Made by a program: the position numbers and the translations under genes
The notes under the pieces: model-generated
Told to the model about the DNA's origin: nothing
Database searches by the model: none
Seen by the model: only the letters and a program-made list of their open reading frames with translations
Assembly: GCF_036242395.1 (NCBI RefSeq)
Contig: NZ_CP108458.1
Span: forward strand, 992,001 to 1,056,000
Source: Kitasatospora sp. NBC_01266
Lineage (GTDB): Bacteria; Actinomycetota; Actinomycetes; Streptomycetales; Streptomycetaceae
Length of the DNA: 64,000 bases
Reading direction: 5' to 3'
Shown: one piece after another, positions 40,310-49,061 of the stretch
Numbering within the stretch: position 1 is the stretch's first letter
Layout of the letters: the number at the start of each line of letters is the position of its first letter

Positions 40310-41518
40310 TTGCGGCTCTACCTGCTCGCCCACAACCCCACCGACTCCGTCACCCAGGGCTTCCTGCCCGCCGCGGCCCGGCTCGGCCTGCCCGTCACCG
40401 TGCTGACCGACCAGGCCGAGGCGCACCACCGGGCCTACGCGCACCGCGCCCACCTGCCGGCCGACCTGCTGGTGCTGCCCTGCGAGGTGGCCGACTTCCG
40501 CGAGGTGGTCGGTCTGGTCTCCGGCCATGAGCCGCCCGCGGCCGTGTTCAGCAACAGCGACCACCTGCAGACCCAGGCCGCCCTGGCCGCCGCCTACTTC
40601 GGCCTGCCCGCCAAGGACTGGCGAGCCACCCTGCGCGCCAAGAACAAGGCCGAGCTGCGCCGGCACCTGGCCGCCACCGGTCTCGACACGGTCCGCAGCG
40701 CCGAGTTGACGGCGGGTCAAGATCCTGCTGACGTCGAGCTTCCGCCCTTCCCCTGCGTACTCAAGCCCCGCGAAGGTGTGGCCAGCGAGGATGTGGTGCT
40801 GGTCGCGGACGCCGCCGAACTCGCCGCCCGCTGCGCGGAGATCCGGCGCCGCCGACCCGAGGCCACCCTGCTGGTCGAGGAGTTCCTCAGCGGCGAACTG
40901 CACACCCTGGAGACGCTGGGCGACGGGCAGCGGCGCGAGGTGCTCGGCGGCTTCCGGACCCGGCTCTCCCCGCCGCCGCACTTCATCGAGGAGGTGCTGG
41001 AGTTCGTCCCCGCCCACCCGGGACCGGTGGTCGACCAGGTCCTCGCTCAGCTCGACGCACTGGGCGTGGGTCTGGGCGCCTGCCACACCGAGTTCGTGGT
41101 GCAGCCGGACGGCCGGGCCCGGATCATCGAGGTCAACTACCGGGCGATCGGCGACCAGTGCGACCTGATGCTGGCGCAGCTGCTGGGGATCCCGTACTTC
41201 GAGCACGTACTGCGGGTCCACCTGGGCCACCCGCTGCCCGCCGACCTCGGCGCCCGCACCGACCTGCGCGGGCGCAACGAGGTGGTCTGCGCCGACCGGG
41301 CCGGCACCCTGACCGCCGCACCGGGGCCGCAGGACGCCGGGGCCGAGGGCGTGCGGCTCAGCTACCGCCCGCTGCGCGCCCTCGGCGAACGGCACGAGCA
41401 CTACCGGACCAACCGCGACTACCTGGGCGTGATCTGGGCGATCGGCCCCGACCAGCGGGCCGTGGACCGCGCGGTGGCCGACTTCATCACCGCCAACCGC
41501 TGGGAGATCACCCCGTGA
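40310..41518 (+). CDS. ATP-grasp ligase, siderophore biosynthesis (PvsA-like)
   Basis: A 402-residue ATP-grasp protein. The pre-ATP-grasp part (about 1-110) starts MRLYLLAHNPTDSV; the ATP-grasp fold has PFPCVLKPREGVASEDVVLV, a TLLVEEFLSGELHTLE hinge and the metal site in GRARIIEVNYRAIGDQ. It ligates a carboxylate to an amine through an acyl phosphate. It is the first of five genes in the order ATP-grasp, NIS, MFS, NIS, decarboxylase, exactly as pvsA-E. In that system PvsA adds an amino acid unit. It starts with TTG at 40310, and its stop overlaps the next gene (GTGA). Confidence 0.9.
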   Translation: MRLYLLAHNPTDSVTQGFLPAAARLGLPVTVLTDQAEAHHRAYAHRAHLPADLLVLPCEVADFREVVGLVSGHEPPAAVFSNSDHLQTQAALAAAYFGLPAKDWRATLRAKNKAELRRHLAATGLDTVRSAELTAGQDPADVELPPFPCVLKPREGVASEDVVLVADAAELAARCAEIRRRRPEATLLVEEFLSGELHTLETLGDGQRREVLGGFRTRLSPPPHFIEEVLEFVPAHPGPVVDQVLAQLDALGVGLGACHTEFVVQPDGRARIIEVNYRAIGDQCDLMLAQLLGIPYFEHVLRVHLGHPLPADLGARTDLRGRNEVVCADRAGTLTAAPGPQDAGAEGVRLSYRPLRALGERHEHYRTNRDYLGVIWAIGPDQRAVDRAVADFITANRWEITP

Positions 41519-43218
41519 GCACCGCCGATCAGCTGACCCTGCGGGTGCTCAGCGCCCTGCTGCGCGAGGACGTGCTCGGGCTGCGGACCGGCTCCCACCG
41601 CGAACGGCGCCCGGACGGCGACTGGCTGGTCCTCGAGCACCTCGCGCTGCCGGTCCGCCCGGACGGCTTCCAGTGCGAACTCGCCGCGCGCGAGCCCCTG
41701 CTGGAGGTCGACGGGCACCCGGTGCGCGAGCTGGACGAGATCCTCGCCGAGCTGCGCGCGCGGGCCGCACAGCCGGACCGCGAGGGCTTCACCGCCTTCG
41801 CCGAGGAGTGCCGCCAGACGCTGGCCACCATGCGGCTGCACGAGGCCGAGCAACCGGCCGTCCTCGCCGCGCTGGCACGGGACTTCGGGGCCGACCCGGC
41901 CGACTGGACCGGCCCGCGGGCGAGCCTGGCCTTCGACACCCTGGCGGCCTACCTGGACCACCCGGTCTACCCGACCGCACGCGGCCGGGCCGGCCTCACC
42001 GCCGCCGACCTGCACCGGTACGCGCCCGAGTGCCACCCGGCGTTCCTGCTCCGCTGGCTGCTGCTGCCCATCGAGGCGCTGACCGTGCACGGCGGGGCCC
42101 CGCTGCCCGCCTGGTGGCCGACCCCGGCGGCGCTCGGGCACCCCGAACTGACTGACAGTCACCGTACTGTGCCCGTGCACCCGCTGTCGGTCGGCGCGCC
42201 GCTCACCGAAGCACTGCGCGCCACCGGCCTGGCGGACCGCGCCCTGCTCGCCGAGCACCCGTACCTGGAGGTGACGCCGACCCTCTCGATGCGCACCGTC
42301 GCGGTCGCCACCGACCCGCGCCACCACGTCAAACTGCCGCTCGCCACCGCGACCCTGGGCCTGCGCAACCGGCGCACCATCAAGCCGGCCACCCTGCTGG
42401 ACGGCGCGGCCGGGCAGCTGCTGCTCACCGAAGTCCGGTCCCGGGAAGCACGGTTCGCCGACACCGTGCTCTTCGCCGACGAGCAGAGCTACGCGCACGC
42501 CGGACACGAGCTGCTCGCCGTGCTGCTGCGGCGGCTGCCTGCGGCCATCGACGCCCCGGACGCGGTCATCGTGCCGCTGGCCGCGCTGGCGGCCACCGCG
42601 CCGGACGGGCGCCTGGTGCTGGACGCACTGGCCGAGCGCTTCTACGGCGGCGACCCCGTCGCCCTCTACGACGCGCTGCTCACCCTGCTGCTGGACTGGC
42701 AGTGCACGCTCTTCGGCCACGGCGTCGCGCTGGAGTCGCACCAGCAGAACACCTCGCTGATCCTCGACCGCAGCGCCGGCGCGACCCGGCTGCGGCTGCT
42801 GCTGAAGGACAACGACGGCCCACGGATCAACCGCGCCCGCGCCGAACTGACGATCAGTCAGCAGACCCTGGAAGGCTTCGACGACCCTCGCACCTTCAGC
42901 GCCGACGACCGCGCGCTGACCGACCTGTTCACCACCATCACCGGCCACCTCTGCACCGCCTCGCTCGCCTTCGCCCTCGCCGAGCACGAACGGGCGCCGC
43001 TGTCCGAGACCTTGGGGCTGCTGCGCAAGCGGCTCGCCGAGGCGCTGGACCGGCTCGGCCCAGCGGGCCTGCCGCTGCGCGCGGCGCTGCTGGACGCCGA
43101 CCGGCTGCCGGTCAAGGCGATGGTCAGCGCCGGCACCCTGCTCAGCAAGGAGCGCTCGGGCGCGGCGGACATCAACAAGCACTACACCACTGGACCGAAC
43201 TACCTGGCGGGCGCGTGA
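41515..43218 (+). CDS. IucA/IucC family NIS siderophore synthetase 1 (PvsB-like)
   Basis: A 567-residue NRPS-independent siderophore synthetase. The ATP-binding front has DHPVYPTARGRAG, a variant of the usual G-H-P-x-x-P-x-x-K-x-R-x-G in which the lysine is Ala/Arg. VPVHPLSVGAPL, TPTLSMRTVAVATD and HHVKLPLATATLGLRNRR follow, and the FhuF-like C-terminal half has ALESHQQNTSLIL and LLLKDNDGPRIN. Such enzymes adenylate citrate or another carboxylate and condense it with an amine or alcohol. In the pvs order this copy would add the last unit (2-oxoglutarate in vibrioferrin). It overlaps both neighbours by 4 bases. Confidence 0.94.
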   Translation: MSTADQLTLRVLSALLREDVLGLRTGSHRERRPDGDWLVLEHLALPVRPDGFQCELAAREPLLEVDGHPVRELDEILAELRARAAQPDREGFTAFAEECRQTLATMRLHEAEQPAVLAALARDFGADPADWTGPRASLAFDTLAAYLDHPVYPTARGRAGLTAADLHRYAPECHPAFLLRWLLLPIEALTVHGGAPLPAWWPTPAALGHPELTDSHRTVPVHPLSVGAPLTEALRATGLADRALLAEHPYLEVTPTLSMRTVAVATDPRHHVKLPLATATLGLRNRRTIKPATLLDGAAGQLLLTEVRSREARFADTVLFADEQSYAHAGHELLAVLLRRLPAAIDAPDAVIVPLAALAATAPDGRLVLDALAERFYGGDPVALYDALLTLLLDWQCTLFGHGVALESHQQNTSLILDRSAGATRLRLLLKDNDGPRINRARAELTISQQTLEGFDDPRTFSADDRALTDLFTTITGHLCTASLAFALAEHERAPLSETLGLLRKRLAEALDRLGPAGLPLRAALLDADRLPVKAMVSAGTLLSKERSGAADINKHYTTGPNYLAGA

Positions 43219-44408
43219 AGACGGGGACGCTGCTGCGGACCCGCAGCCAGGCCTCCGAAGGCGGCCTGGCCCGACGCCAGGTGCACGCGGTGGCCGGCTG
43301 CTACTTCGTGGCCTCCTTCGCCGCACTCGGCCTGCCGCCCTACCTGACCTCGATCCTGCCGGGCCTGGGCGACCGGCACGGCCACTGGGCCGGCCTGCTC
43401 TACATCGTGCCGACCGTGTTCAGCGCGCTGGGCGCCCCGGTCTGGGGGCGGCTGGCCGACCGGTTCGGCCGCAAGCGCCTGCTGCTGCGGGCCCAACTGG
43501 GCCTGAGCGTCTCGTTCCTGCTGGCCGGACTGGCCGACAGCCTGCCCGCCTTCACGCTCGCCCTGGTGCTGCAGGGCTTCCTCGGCGGCACCTTCGCCGC
43601 CACCAACGGCTACCTCGCCGCCGCTCTGGAGGGGCCCGGGCTGTCCAGAGCGCTGACCCTGATGCAGGGCAGCGCGCGAGCCGCGCTGGTGGCCGCGCCG
43701 ATCCTGGTGGGAGCGCTCTCCCCCTGGCTCTCGCCGCACCGGCAGTACCTGGTGATGGCCCTGCTGCCGCTGGCGGCGGCGGCGCTGCTGGCCCGGCTGC
43801 CCGAACCCCGCCGGGCCACCGCGCCAGGTGCCGCGGCGGCCTCCGCCGCGAGCGCCGCTCCCACCGGCCTCCGCGCGCTCTACGTCTACGAGTTCGCGTT
43901 CGTCTTCGCCACCATCGTCTCCTTCCCCTACCTGATCGCGCTGGTCGACCAGCGAATACCGGGGATCGACGCGACCGTGGCGGGCGCGCTCTTCGCCCTG
44001 CCGCACCTGTGCTACTTGCTGCTCGCCTCCCGGGTGCACACCGCCTTCCTGCACCGGCCCAGGGCCGGGCTCGCGCTCGGCTACCTGCTGGTCGCGGCCG
44101 GCCTGGCCGGACACGGGCCCGCCCACTCGGTGCTGACCTTCACACTGGCCCGGCTGGTGCTCGGCGGCGGGCTGACCCTCGGCCTGGTCTGCCTGTCGAT
44201 CCTGGCCGCCGACGCCGCCCGGGGTCGCGCGCCGGGCCGGATGTTCGGCACACTGGAACTGATCTCCAAGGGTGGCGCGGTCGCCGCCGGCGTCATCGCC
44301 ATGCTGGTCAACTCGGCCTTCGGCGCCGACTCGCCGGTGCTGATCGGCACCGCCGCCGCGCTGGCCGCCGCCGCCTTCCTCCTCCCCCGCCTGCTCTGGA
44401 GTCGCTGA
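43215..44408 (+). CDS. MFS siderophore exporter (PvsC-like)
   Basis: A 397-residue major facilitator protein with about twelve helices in two halves. The loop 2-3 motif is GRLADRFGRKRLLL and the C-terminal half has ARLVLGGGLTLGLVCLSIL. Its place between the two synthetases and its 4-base overlap with the first of them point to export of the finished siderophore, as shown for PvsC in Vibrio. The start is GTG at 43215. The stop and the next start share one base (TGATG). Confidence 0.92.
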   Translation: MKTGTLLRTRSQASEGGLARRQVHAVAGCYFVASFAALGLPPYLTSILPGLGDRHGHWAGLLYIVPTVFSALGAPVWGRLADRFGRKRLLLRAQLGLSVSFLLAGLADSLPAFTLALVLQGFLGGTFAATNGYLAAALEGPGLSRALTLMQGSARAALVAAPILVGALSPWLSPHRQYLVMALLPLAAAALLARLPEPRRATAPGAAAASAASAAPTGLRALYVYEFAFVFATIVSFPYLIALVDQRIPGIDATVAGALFALPHLCYLLLASRVHTAFLHRPRAGLALGYLLVAAGLAGHGPAHSVLTFTLARLVLGGGLTLGLVCLSILAADAARGRAPGRMFGTLELISKGGAVAAGVIAMLVNSAFGADSPVLIGTAAALAAAAFLLPRLLWSR

Positions 44409-46168
44409 TGTCGATCACCCTCTCCCCCGCCCTGACCACGCTGCCCACCGCCGAGCAGGTGGTGGCGCACACCCTGGTCAACTGCCTGCTGCGCGAGGTC
44501 TCCGGGCCGGAGCACCAGACCGCGGTGAGCGCCGGGCGACTACTCCTGCGACTGCCACGGTGCGGGGCACTGCTCCGGGTCGCGCTGCGCCGCACCTCGC
44601 TGATCGGCGCCCACCGCTTCGCCGGCCCCGTGCAGCGCAAGGATGCTGACGGGTGGTCAGATCTGGACTGGCGGGAGCTGGCCGAGCTGGTCCAGGCCGA
44701 ACTCACGCTGCGCACCGGGGTGCGCAACGAGGAGTTCCTCGACCAGCTGACCTCCAGCCACCAGGGCGTGGCGGCGGCCCTGACCGGCCGCCCGGCGCCG
44801 GACGGCGACCGGTACCGGGAGTCCGAGCAGGCCCTGCTGTTCGGCCACCGCTTCCACCCCGCGCCCAAGTCCCGCTCGGCGCGCGGCGCCGACGCCACCA
44901 CCTGGGCGGCGTACGCGCCCGAGGCCCGCGCGAGCTTCCCGCTGCGCTACCTCGCCGTGCGGGACAACCTGCTCGCCGAGCAGTCCGTCGACCCGGCCGC
45001 GACGGCCCTGCTCGACGGGCTCCTCGACGGACCGCACGAGGCAGTGCGCGAGGTCCCGGCCGGCTACCGCCTGCTGCCCACCCACCCGTGGCAGTACCAG
45101 CTGCTCGGCGAGCACCCGCTGCTCCGGGCCGCGCTCGCGAACGGCGACGTGATCGATCTCGGCACCGGCGGGCCCGAGTTCGCCGCCACCGCCTCGGTGC
45201 GCACGCTGCACGGCGCCGGCGCCTTCCTCAAGTTCAGCCTGAACGTGCGGATCACCAACTGCCTGCGCAAGAACGCCGCCTACGAGCTGACCGGCGCCGT
45301 CGAGCTGACCCGGCTGCTGGACGGCGCGCTCGGCGACCTGGCCGAACGCTTCCCGGACGCCGCGATGCTGCGCGAACCGGCCTTCCGCACCCTCGCGCTG
45401 CCCGGCCCCGACGGCACCCCCGACACCGAACTCTTCGAGGGCTTCGGCCTGATCGTCCGCGAGGACCTCGACGCCCGGCTGCACCCCGGCCTCACCCCGC
45501 TGCTGGCGGCCGCGGTGGCCGACGAGTACCCGACCAGCTCGGCCCAACTCGGCCGGCTGCTCGGCGAGCCGGCCCCGGCGGCGGCCGAGCTGCTCGACTG
45601 GTGGACCCGCTACCTGCGGCTGCTGCTGCCACCGGTGCTGGCCGCCTACTTCGACCACGGCGTGGTGCTGGAGCCGCACCTGCAGAACGTGCTCATCGCG
45701 GTGGACGACGCGGGCTACCCGGCCCAGGTGCTCTTCCGCGACCTGGAGGGCACCAAGCTGCTGCCGGAGCGCAACGCCGCCCTGCTGGCCGAACTGCCGC
45801 CGCAGGTGGCCGGACCGATGAGCTACGACGAGCAGCGCGGTTGGGACCGGGTGGTGTACTGCCTGCTGGTCAACCACGTCGCCGAGCTGCTGGCGGTGAT
45901 CGCCGACCAGGACCCCTCGCTGGAGCCGCAGTTGTGGGAGCGGGTGCGCGGCGTGCTGGCGCGGTACGCCGAACTGCACGGCTGCCCGCCCCGGCTGCGA
46001 GCCCTGCTGGCCGGGGTGCCGCTGCCGGCCAAGGCCAACCTGCTGACCCGCTGGGAGCGCAAGGCGGACCGCGAGGCCGGGTACGTCCGGCTGCCCTCGC
46101 CGCTGGCCGCCGCAGTGCTGAACCAGGCCGCCCAGGCCCCCACCGAGTCGGCAGGAGAAGTCCGTTGA
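44408..46168 (+). CDS. IucA/IucC family NIS siderophore synthetase 2 (PvsD-like)
   Basis: A 586-residue NIS synthetase with the full motif set: GHRFHPAPKSRSA (ATP phosphate binding), LLPTHPWQYQ, ATASVRTLHGAGAFLKFSLN, VRITNCLRKN, VLEPHLQNVLI and LFRDLEGTKLL. This looks like a type A (citrate-activating) enzyme such as AcsD/PvsD, which joins citrate to the hydroxyl of serine. The product would be the substrate for the next enzyme. It overlaps the exporter by one base and the decarboxylase by four. Confidence 0.95.
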   Translation: MSITLSPALTTLPTAEQVVAHTLVNCLLREVSGPEHQTAVSAGRLLLRLPRCGALLRVALRRTSLIGAHRFAGPVQRKDADGWSDLDWRELAELVQAELTLRTGVRNEEFLDQLTSSHQGVAAALTGRPAPDGDRYRESEQALLFGHRFHPAPKSRSARGADATTWAAYAPEARASFPLRYLAVRDNLLAEQSVDPAATALLDGLLDGPHEAVREVPAGYRLLPTHPWQYQLLGEHPLLRAALANGDVIDLGTGGPEFAATASVRTLHGAGAFLKFSLNVRITNCLRKNAAYELTGAVELTRLLDGALGDLAERFPDAAMLREPAFRTLALPGPDGTPDTELFEGFGLIVREDLDARLHPGLTPLLAAAVADEYPTSSAQLGRLLGEPAPAAAELLDWWTRYLRLLLPPVLAAYFDHGVVLEPHLQNVLIAVDDAGYPAQVLFRDLEGTKLLPERNAALLAELPPQVAGPMSYDEQRGWDRVVYCLLVNHVAELLAVIADQDPSLEPQLWERVRGVLARYAELHGCPPRLRALLAGVPLPAKANLLTRWERKADREAGYVRLPSPLAAAVLNQAAQAPTESAGEVR

Positions 46169-47376
46169 GCACCATCGCGCTGCCGCCCGCCGTCCACGCC
46201 GAGGCGGCCGAGCTGCCCACCGAGGCGCTGCCCGCCTACCTCTACGACCTGCCCGCGCTGCGCGCCCACGCGGCGGCGATCCGGGCCGCGCTGCCCGAGC
46301 GGGTGGAGCTGTACTACGCCGCCAAGGCCAATCCCGACCCCGCGCTGCTGACCGCGATGCGCGACCAGGTGGACGGCTACGAGGTGTCCTCCGGTGGCGA
46401 GTTGGCCCATGTGCGGGCCGCCGTTCCGGACGCCCGGCTGGCCTTCGGCGGACCGGGCAAGACGCCGGCCGAACTGAGCGCCGCGCTGGCGGCCGGCGTG
46501 CACCGCTGGCACGTGGAGAGCGTGGCCGAACTCCACCAACTCGCCGCGCTGGCCACCGGACCGGTCGACCTGCTGCTGCGGGTCAACCTGCCGCTGCGCG
46601 CGGGCGCGCTGGACGGCGTACCGCTCGCCATGGGCGGCCGGCCCACCCCGTTCGGTCTGGACCCCGAACACCTGGACCACTGCCTGCGGTTGCTGGCCGA
46701 GCCCCGGTTCGCCCGGCACCTGCGGCTGCGCGGCATCCACGCGCACCTGGCCAGCGGCCTGGACGCGGTCGGCCAACTCGCGGTCGCCGAGCAGCTGGTG
46801 GACTGGGCGGCGGGCCTGCCGGTGGCGATCGAGGAGGTCAACATCGGCGGCGGCATGGCCGTGGACTACGCCGATCCGCACGCGCGCTTCGACTGGTCCG
46901 GCTACGGCGCGGGGCTGGCGAGCCTGCTGCGCCGCCATCCCGGACTGCGGCTGCGGATCGAGCCCGGCCGGGCGATCACCGCCTACTGCGGCTGGTACGC
47001 CACCGAGGTGCTGGAGGTCAAGCGCAGCCACGGCGAGGAGTTCGCGGTGCTCCGCGGCGGCACCCACCACCTGCGCACGCCCGCCGCGCGCGGGCACGAC
47101 CAGCCGTTCGCCGTGCTGCCCGTGGAGCACTGGCCGCACCCCTGGCCCCGCCCGACGGCCGAGAGCGGCCAGGTCACGCTTGCCGGACAACTCTGCACCC
47201 CCAAGGACGTCCTGGCCCGCCGGGCGAGCGTGCCGGCGCTGCGGACCGGGGACCGGGTGGTGTTCGGGCTGGCCGGAGCGTACGCCTGGAACATCTCGCA
47301 CCACGCCTTCCTGATGCACCCTCAGCCGGGCTTCCACCTGCTGGGTGAGCAACCCGTCGAGGGCAACGACCGGTAG
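46165..47376 (+). CDS. PLP-dependent type III decarboxylase (PvsE-like)
   Basis: A 403-residue fold-type III decarboxylase related to diaminopimelate/ornithine decarboxylases. The PLP lysine is K54 in YYAAKANPDP; VDGYEVSSGGELAHV, HAHLASGLDAV, VNIGGGMAVDY and LRIEPGRAITAYCG follow, and LAGQLCTPKDVL gives the C-terminal active-site cysteine. In vibrioferrin and achromobactin-type routes such an enzyme decarboxylates the citryl-serine unit to citryl-ethanolamine. It is the last gene of the operon. It starts with TTG inside the previous stop (TTGA), with AGGAG 7 bases upstream. Confidence 0.93.
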   Translation: MSTIALPPAVHAEAAELPTEALPAYLYDLPALRAHAAAIRAALPERVELYYAAKANPDPALLTAMRDQVDGYEVSSGGELAHVRAAVPDARLAFGGPGKTPAELSAALAAGVHRWHVESVAELHQLAALATGPVDLLLRVNLPLRAGALDGVPLAMGGRPTPFGLDPEHLDHCLRLLAEPRFARHLRLRGIHAHLASGLDAVGQLAVAEQLVDWAAGLPVAIEEVNIGGGMAVDYADPHARFDWSGYGAGLASLLRRHPGLRLRIEPGRAITAYCGWYATEVLEVKRSHGEEFAVLRGGTHHLRTPAARGHDQPFAVLPVEHWPHPWPRPTAESGQVTLAGQLCTPKDVLARRASVPALRTGDRVVFGLAGAYAWNISHHAFLMHPQPGFHLLGEQPVEGNDR

Positions 47377-47433
47377 CGCCGGAATACCGGAATACCGGCC
47401 AAGGGGGGGCCTTAGCAGATGATCACACTGCTC

Positions 47434-47439
47434 TAATCT
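47434..47439 (+). promoter_or_regulatory. -10 element of a leaderless promoter for the histidine kinase
   Basis: TAATCT ends 6 bases before the ATG at 47446, and there is no ribosome site between them. This spacing is what leaderless mRNAs show in streptomycetes. No clear -35 element is seen. Confidence 0.5.
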
Positions 47440-47445
47440 GAGCTG

Positions 47446-48966
47446 ATGCGTTTGCTGACGATCGAGAACGCCGGCCGGCCGCCGACCGCCGACCGACCGC
47501 CCCGCTGGTGGCGGCGGCGCCCCGGAATCCGCGCCAGGGCCGCGTTGGCGGCCCTGGTCGCGGCGGCGCTGGCGTTCGGCCTCGCCACCGTCTGGGTCGG
47601 CCGTTCCCTGCACGCCGACCTGGAGCTGCAGGCCACGGACCGGGCGGAGTCCGCCGTGGCGAACATCGAGGGAAAGATCCCCGACTCGCCGGACGAGCCC
47701 TACGCGACCTCCTCCTACGTCGTGATGGACGCGGACGGGCTCTGGCTGCGCTCCGGAGCCGATTTCTCCTGGCCGCCCGGGTGGGCGCGCGAGGGGCTGC
47801 TGCCGCCCGTCCCGCCCGCGGACTACGACCAGGTGAGCCCGGCCACCGAGGAGGTCATCATCCGGATGCCGTCCTTCGTGCCCGGTATGCAGTCCGGCTG
47901 GCTGAGCGGTCGCACCGTACGGTTCCGGCGGTCCATCAGCGATTCGCTCTCCAGTGCCGACCTCGCCAAGTACACCGGTGTCACCGGGATGCGCCCGCAG
48001 ACCCTCACCATCTACGTGCTGGTCGACGACGAGGAGGCCGACCGGACCAGCGCCACCGTGGCCCGGATCCTCGGCTGGTACCTCACCCCCGGCGCCTCAC
48101 TCTTCGTCGCCCTGATCGCCTGGCTGGTCACCGGCCTCGCGCTGCGCCCCGTCGAAGCCATCCGCCGCCGGATGGCCGAGATCGGCGACGGCGCCATCCA
48201 CCAACGCGTCCCCGTCCCCACCACCCGCGACACCATCAACCGCCTCGCCCGCACCACCAACCACACCCTCGACAGACTCGAACACGCCCTCGACGAACAA
48301 CGCCGCCTGGTCGCCGACGCCTCCCACGAACTCCGCAGCCCCCTCGCCGCCCTGCGCACCTCCCTCGAAATCCCCCTCGCCCACCCCGACCACGCCCACT
48401 GGCCCACCGTCGTCACAAACGCCCTCACCGACACCGCACGCCTCCAAGAACTCGCCGACGACCTCCTGCTACTCGCCCGCACCCAGGAAACCCACACCCA
48501 GGAAACCCACACCCCCACCGACAGCACCGTCGCCCTGCACGACATCGTCGCCGAACAACTCGCCGAACGCACCGTCACCGACCCCACCCTCAACTGGCAC
48601 GGCCACCTCACCGAAGCCACCGTCCCCGGCCACGAAGTCCTGATCGGCCGACTCGTCCGCAACCTGCTCGACAACGCCGCCCGCCACACCACCGACACCA
48701 TCACCGCCACCCTCCACACCACCGACGGCTGGGCCGAACTCACCATCACCGACAACGGACCCGGCATCCCACCCGCCGACCGCGAACGCGTCTTCGACCG
48801 CTTCGTCCGCCTCGACACCGCCCGCAACCGCGCCACCGGCGGCGCCGGCCTCGGCCTCGCCCTGGTCCGCACCATCGCCACCACCCTCGGCGGCACCGCC
48901 ACCGCCACCCAACCCCCCACCCCACCCGGCGCCCACCTGCTCATCCGCCTCCCCCTCGCCCGGTAG
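47446..48966 (+). CDS. Orphan sensor histidine kinase
   Basis: A 506-residue membrane kinase. Helix 1 is about residues 27-48, an external sensor of about 150 residues follows, and helix 2 is about 210-230. Then come HAMP (RPVEAIRRRMAEIGDG...), the HisKA motif RRLVADASHELRSPLAALRT with its phosphate-accepting His, and HATPase_c with NLLDNAARHT, TDNGPGIPP and GGAGLGLALV. No response-regulator gene lies beside it. Codon use changes sharply around base 48170: the first part uses CTG and G-ending codons, the last 800 bases use CTC, CAC, ACC and GAA, so the gene looks like a mosaic. LARTQETHTQETHT marks a 15-base repeat. Confidence 0.92.
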   Translation: MRLLTIENAGRPPTADRPPRWWRRRPGIRARAALAALVAAALAFGLATVWVGRSLHADLELQATDRAESAVANIEGKIPDSPDEPYATSSYVVMDADGLWLRSGADFSWPPGWAREGLLPPVPPADYDQVSPATEEVIIRMPSFVPGMQSGWLSGRTVRFRRSISDSLSSADLAKYTGVTGMRPQTLTIYVLVDDEEADRTSATVARILGWYLTPGASLFVALIAWLVTGLALRPVEAIRRRMAEIGDGAIHQRVPVPTTRDTINRLARTTNHTLDRLEHALDEQRRLVADASHELRSPLAALRTSLEIPLAHPDHAHWPTVVTNALTDTARLQELADDLLLLARTQETHTQETHTPTDSTVALHDIVAEQLAERTVTDPTLNWHGHLTEATVPGHEVLIGRLVRNLLDNAARHTTDTITATLHTTDGWAELTITDNGPGIPPADRERVFDRFVRLDTARNRATGGAGLGLALVRTIATTLGGTATATQPPTPPGAHLLIRLPLAR

Positions 48967-49061
48967 CGGGGTCTCTCCACCCACGGGTGGAGGGCGGGAT
49001 CCAACCAATGACCCACCCAGGGGCCGAGGCGGGTCCGGGCGCCGGGCGGGAAGCTACTGCC

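Noticed and set aside
44653-47376. 907-residue open frame through the second IucA/IucC gene
   Set aside because: Only the part from 46165 (the decarboxylase) is real; the front is an Arg/Pro/Gly-rich shadow of the synthetase.
40310-47376. Desferrioxamine, aerobactin or staphyloferrin B cluster
   Set aside because: No lysine decarboxylase/monooxygenase/acetyltransferase set, and no SbnA/SbnB or citrate-synthase-like genes; the ATP-grasp first gene and gene order match the pvs type instead.
48140-48966. Frameshift or assembly join in the histidine kinase
   Set aside because: The frame is continuous and all HisKA and HATPase motifs are intact and in order; only the codon choice changes.
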